Assembly (NCBI GenBank): GCA_002256935.1 | Contig: NCGL01000002.1 | Coordinates: forward strand, 1-64,000 | Direction: 5' to 3' | Source: Bdellovibrio sp. 28-41-41 | GTDB taxonomy: Bacteria; Bdellovibrionota; Bdellovibrionia; Bdellovibrionales; Bdellovibrionaceae | Length of the DNA stretch: 64,000 nt | In this document: positions 60,664 through 64,000 of the stretch, one piece after another | How the letters are laid out: the number at the start of each line of letters is the position of its first letter | How positions within the stretch are numbered: the stretch's first letter is position 1 | Program-made: the position numbers and the translations under genes | Notes under the pieces: model-generated | The model's input: the letters and a program-made list of their open reading frames with translations, nothing else | The model's database searches: none | What the model was told of the DNA's origin: nothing

Positions 60664-61785
60664 CTACCTAATTTTCATTTCGACTTCGTTTAGAACTTTG
60701 TTCGCGGAGTCTCGTAATTGAATATCAATTTTTTTCTGTGCCCAGTTAATTTTCAGCAAACCAAAATTTTCTGTTTTAGTTGGCGCACCAATATATGATT
60801 TATCACTTTCACCAAGATCGGCAAATTTGTTGATACCACTGGCCGTAATATCGTACAGGGTTCCCCAACCTTTTACGTCTTGTTTAGCAATCGTTCCCAT
60901 ATGGCGATCACCGCTGATAATGAAAAGATTCTTCGGTCCTACACGACGTAACAGATTTAAAAATCGCTCTTTCTCTTGAGGAAAATTGGCCCATTTTTCA
61001 AAGCCATGTTCTTCGGCCACAAATTGAATGCTGGATACAACGACGCGTACATCGGCTGGTTTACGCAATTGACGTTCTAGCCATGCCCATTGTTCTTCAC
61101 CTAGAATCGTTGCTTTCTTGTCATCGCTTGGACCAAATTTTTTATTTGGATTAGTCAGATCATCGATTTTTTTCAAAGGTGAACGGAACCAACGAGTATC
61201 GAGCATGATGATCTGTAACATCGGCGATTTTTTCGTAACACCACCAAGAATTTTAGTGTGGTACACGCCCTTCTGCCCCTTTGATAGCGAGTCTTTAACG
61301 TATGTCCACTGATTTAAAAATTCGCGTCTGGCTTCATCTTTTTCTGGATTATCAGAGCCAGCATCATTCACACCGTAATCATGATCATCCCATGTTGCCA
61401 AAATAGGAATATGTTCGCGAAATCGGCGAAACTCTGGGATTAAATTTAATTTTTTGTATTGTGCACCAATAGGTTTAGTCTCTGGTGTCGAAGCATAAAC
61501 ATTGTCGCCTGAAAAAATAAATAATTCCGGCTCGTCTTTAGCAATGATGTCCCAAATTGGTTGCGGTTTATCCTGATTAGCACATGATCCAAACGCCACA
61601 GTTTCAGGAGCTACGGCCACATCAACTCCACGCGGAGTTAGGTCATTACTTTTTGGTCGTTTTGACGCTTCTTGCGTTTTCGCCGCTTCATCTTTTTTCG
61701 CAGGATCAGAGGATGTTGACTTTGATGTCGACTGGCAGCTGATCGCAAACAACAAAACTAATAAAAGTTGAAATTTCAATTTCAT
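60664..61785 (-). CDS. PhoD-like phosphatase lipoprotein
   Basis: A 373-residue exported lipoprotein (lipobox AISC, Cys17) followed by a Lys/Ser/Ala-rich linker and a PhoD-type metallophosphoesterase domain: FGSCANQDKPQPIW, SGDNVYA, TWDDHDYGVNDAG and SGDRHMGTI. Such enzymes hydrolyse phosphodi- or monoesters, often in phospholipids or teichoic-type polymers. Anchoring is likely in the outer or inner membrane. A hairpin separates it from the prp genes. Confidence 0.85.
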   Translation of the reverse strand: MKLKFQLLLVLLFAISCQSTSKSTSSDPAKKDEAAKTQEASKRPKSNDLTPRGVDVAVAPETVAFGSCANQDKPQPIWDIIAKDEPELFIFSGDNVYASTPETKPIGAQYKKLNLIPEFRRFREHIPILATWDDHDYGVNDAGSDNPEKDEARREFLNQWTYVKDSLSKGQKGVYHTKILGGVTKKSPMLQIIMLDTRWFRSPLKKIDDLTNPNKKFGPSDDKKATILGEEQWAWLERQLRKPADVRVVVSSIQFVAEEHGFEKWANFPQEKERFLNLLRRVGPKNLFIISGDRHMGTIAKQDVKGWGTLYDITASGINKFADLGESDKSYIGAPTKTENFGLLKINWAQKKIDIQLRDSANKVLNEVEMKIR

Positions 61786-61806
61786 GACTACCTCGAGTGG
61801 AAATTT

Positions 61807-61831
61807 AGAGAGCCTGATGAAAAGGCTCTCT
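61807..61831 (-). terminator. Hairpin between prpC and phoD
   Basis: AGAGAGCC (61807-61814) and GGCTCTCT (61824-61831) form an 8-base stem with a 9-base loop, 30 bases past the prpC stop on the minus strand. Only three T residues follow closely, so it may be a weak terminator. Confidence 0.6.
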
Positions 61832-61860
61832 TGGTATTGTAATTAGAATAATAGAATTAA

Positions 61861-63036
61861 TTAGCGACGTTCAGAAATCGGTGTCACTTTTCTTTGTGCT
61901 GAACCGATGTATTCGCTGAGTGGACGGATAATACGATTGTTAGCCGCTTGCTCCATAATATGAGCTGACCAACCCGTTGTACGTGCCATAACAAAAATAG
62001 GTGTAAAGAAATCAATTTCAAAACCCATCATGAAATACGCAGGTCCTGCTGGGAAATCTAAGTTAGGGTATATTTTCTTTTTCTCTACCATTACTTTTTC
62101 TAAACTGTCGTACATACGCATCCATTTAGATTCACCTGTTACATCAGCCATTACCTGAGCGTACTTGCGCATCGTTGGAACACGTGAATCGCCTTTTTTG
62201 TAAACGCGATGACCGAAACCCATAACTTTACGTTTGTTTGCTAATGCATCTAGCATCCACTGTTCAGCTTTAGCTGGATCAGCGATTTCTTTCATCATGT
62301 GCATAACCATTTCGTTAGCGCCGCCATGTAAAGGCCCTTTTAAAGCACCGATACCTGCCACGGTCGCAGAATAGATATCACTTTCAGTCGACGTCACAAC
62401 ACGTGAGGTGAATGTCGACGCATTGAAAGAATGCTCAGCGTATAGGATCAACGATACGTCGAATGCTTTTACTACTTCTTTTTGAGGTACTTTACCGAAA
62501 CACATGTGGAAGAAGTTTTCAGCTAAAGACAAATCTTTATTTGGAGGAATAAAATCCAAACCTTTTTTGAAACGGAAATCCGCTGCCACCATAGTCGGAA
62601 TTTTAGCTAACAACCGAATGGCTTTATCAAAGTTAGTCGCTGGACTAGCATCCCAAACGCGTTCATCTTCACAACCTAAAAAGCTAACACCTGTGCGAAT
62701 TGAATCCATGGGATGGCATTTTTTTGGTAACGCTTTGATTACGTTTAAGTTGTCTTTAGAAATATCACGATATGATCTTTCTAATTTTTCAAACTCAGCT
62801 AATTGCGCAGCCGTCGGAAGCTCGCTTTTATACATTAAGTACGCCACTTCTTCGAAACGGCAGTTTTCAGCTAAATCATGAACTGGGTAACCACGGTAGA
62901 TAAGAGAGTTCGTGTCCGGGTTAACTTTAGAAACGCTACTTGTATCGATAACAGAACCTTCTAAACCTTTTTTGGTATTAACCTTTTCTGGTTCGGGTAC
63001 GTAATCTGGATTTACATAATTATCTTGCGTGCTCAT
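61861..63036 (-). CDS. prpC: 2-methylcitrate synthase / citrate synthase
   Basis: A 391-residue citrate synthase-family enzyme. The active-site regions are LKGPLHGGANEMVMHMM near residue 230 and VMGFGHRVYKKGDSRV near 270, with the conserved catalytic Asp region DFPAGPAYFMMG near 330. Its place directly after prpB indicates 2-methylcitrate synthase, which condenses propionyl-CoA with oxaloacetate; a true citrate synthase cannot be excluded from sequence alone. Confidence 0.88.
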   Translation of the reverse strand: MSTQDNYVNPDYVPEPEKVNTKKGLEGSVIDTSSVSKVNPDTNSLIYRGYPVHDLAENCRFEEVAYLMYKSELPTAAQLAEFEKLERSYRDISKDNLNVIKALPKKCHPMDSIRTGVSFLGCEDERVWDASPATNFDKAIRLLAKIPTMVAADFRFKKGLDFIPPNKDLSLAENFFHMCFGKVPQKEVVKAFDVSLILYAEHSFNASTFTSRVVTSTESDIYSATVAGIGALKGPLHGGANEMVMHMMKEIADPAKAEQWMLDALANKRKVMGFGHRVYKKGDSRVPTMRKYAQVMADVTGESKWMRMYDSLEKVMVEKKKIYPNLDFPAGPAYFMMGFEIDFFTPIFVMARTTGWSAHIMEQAANNRIIRPLSEYIGSAQRKVTPISERR

Positions 63037-63044
63037 TCGTCCTC

Positions 63045-63941
63045 CTAAATTTTAAAATTAAAAATACTTTTATCAAAATCGTTATAATCTTCGTAACGAG
63101 TTAATTCATAAAGCTCTTTACGAGTTTGCATATTCGGTACGATGTTTTCTTGAGTGCCTTCTTTAATGATCTGATCCAAACCAACATCAACCGCCTTCAT
63201 CGCTAAACGTAATGTTGTTACTGGATAAATTACGATGTTGAATCCTAAAGACGACAATTCTTTCTGAGTTAACAATCTTGATTTACCAAACTCAGTCATG
63301 TTCGCTAGCAACGGAACTTTGATGGCTTTACGGAAGGCTTCGAATTCTTTTTCATCTTGCAGAGCCTCTGGAAAAATCGCTTCGGCACCCGCATCCACAT
63401 AAGCTTTCGCTCGCGTGATCGCTGCATCCAAACCTTCAGACGCCCGGGCATCTGTTCTGGCCATGATTAAAAAACCAGGATCTAGTTTTTTTCCACGATC
63501 AGCCGCCTGAATTTTTCTAACCATATCATCGGTGCTGACTAAAGATTTGTTATCCAAGTGCCCACAACGTTTTGGATTCATTTGATCTTCCAAATGACCG
63601 CCGCAAATACCCATTTCGATCATCTCTTGAACGGTACGAGTGACGTTCATTGGTTCACCAAAACCCGTATCGATATCAATCAAACTTGGGATTGATACTG
63701 CGCGAGCGATTTGACGACCTCGAGCCGCCACTTCTGATAACGTTGTAAGACCGATATCTGGGTAACCTAAATCGTTAGACATCACAGAACCAGAAATATA
63801 CACGCCATCGAATTTTTTCTTTTCGATCAACATCGCCGATAATGGCGAGAAAGCACCGGGCATAACTAAAAGTTTGCCCGATTTAAGTTTATCACGAAAT
63901 TGTGCGCGTTTGTTGCTGGGTGTGATTTCTGGAAATAACAT
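63045..63941 (-). CDS. prpB: 2-methylisocitrate lyase
   Basis: A 298-residue enzyme of the isocitrate lyase/PEP mutase family. It splits 2-methylisocitrate into pyruvate and succinate. The signature KRCGH is present (NPKRCGHLDNKSLV near residue 122), along with DIDTGFGEPMNVTRTV near 88 and ARTDARASEGLD near 156. It starts by overlapping the stop of an upstream gene (TAATG), and prpC follows eight bases after its stop. Confidence 0.93.
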   Translation of the reverse strand: MLFPEITPSNKRAQFRDKLKSGKLLVMPGAFSPLSAMLIEKKKFDGVYISGSVMSNDLGYPDIGLTTLSEVAARGRQIARAVSIPSLIDIDTGFGEPMNVTRTVQEMIEMGICGGHLEDQMNPKRCGHLDNKSLVSTDDMVRKIQAADRGKKLDPGFLIMARTDARASEGLDAAITRAKAYVDAGAEAIFPEALQDEKEFEAFRKAIKVPLLANMTEFGKSRLLTQKELSSLGFNIVIYPVTTLRLAMKAVDVGLDQIIKEGTQENIVPNMQTRKELYELTRYEDYNDFDKSIFNFKI

Positions 63942-64000
63942 TAGAAAATCCCTTTAGTGTCGCGTTTGTTCGGCACGAGTTTGTCGATTGGAATTTGAAC
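63941..64000 (-). CDS. 3' end of the upstream prp-operon gene (partial)
   Basis: The last 19 codons of a minus-strand gene (VQIPIDKLVPNKRDTKGIF) end in TAA overlapping the prpB ATG. In this gene order it is most likely prpD (2-methylcitrate dehydratase) or another methylcitrate-cycle gene, but the fragment is too short to identify. Confidence 0.5.
   Translation of the reverse strand, partial: VQIPIDKLVPNKRDTKGIF

Overview
The window comes from a Gram-negative bacterium of moderate to low GC, most likely a Bdellovibrio-like member of the Bdellovibrionota. Support comes from a full outer-membrane biogenesis block (bamA, an ompH-type chaperone, lpxA, lpxB, lpxK, an LpxL-type acyltransferase, a Lol exporter), a Gfo/Idh-type dehydrogenase between lpxA and lpxB (the arrangement linked to 2,3-diaminoglucose lipid A, which Bdellovibrio makes), a PilZ protein, and a Firmicutes-like pgpH-ybeY pair. 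The species assignment is inference; no 16S gene is present.

Layout. (1) About 1-6150: a tightly overlapping + strand operon with an EamA exporter, a short radical SAM protein, an orphan periplasmic binding protein, a GNAT acetyltransferase, a membrane histidine kinase and an NtrC-type sigma-54 activator. (2) 6571-20996: a conjugative element. It has a gene-poor control region with repeats, small accessory genes, a VirB/Tra-type type IV secretion operon (pilin, VirB3, VirB4, VirB5/TrbJ, VirB6, VirB8, VirB9, VirB10-like), an FtsK-like DNA pump, a replication-relaxation-like protein, a lipoprotein, an XRE regulator and a large serine recombinase whose reading frame runs through a tRNA-Arg gene (20914-20990, minus strand). 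The left end of the element was not found; region 1 may be cargo. (3) 21142-31980: housekeeping genes, with a pseudouridine synthase-methyltransferase fusion, queF, trmH, an acyl-CoA dehydrogenase, a CinA-like protein, uvrA, fur with a Fur box, folE2, maf and cdd. (4) 32203-33941: a three-gene accessory operon of unknown function. (5) 34042-40918: a PTPS-like protein, a PpiD/SurA-like chaperone and the rod-shape operon mreC-mreD-mrdA-rodA. (6) 40939-41910: two large palindromic units in opposite orientation around a gene for a small exported protein carrying a FlgC-like motif. (7) 41948-57398 (minus strand): lipid A and outer-membrane assembly genes, then prfB (programmed frameshift), ybeY and pgpH. 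(8) 57487-64000: mazG, small membrane proteins, gloB, PilZ, PhoD and the methylcitrate genes prpC-prpB.

The least expected observations are four genes (positions 87, 11533, 14501 and 17939) whose best start codons are ATA or ATT at a fixed distance from strong ribosome binding sites; the paired palindromes at 41-41.9 kb, whose two copies differ in sequence while each keeps perfectly complementary arms; and the exported FlgC-motif protein between them. All function calls are from reading the sequence; no database searches were run.
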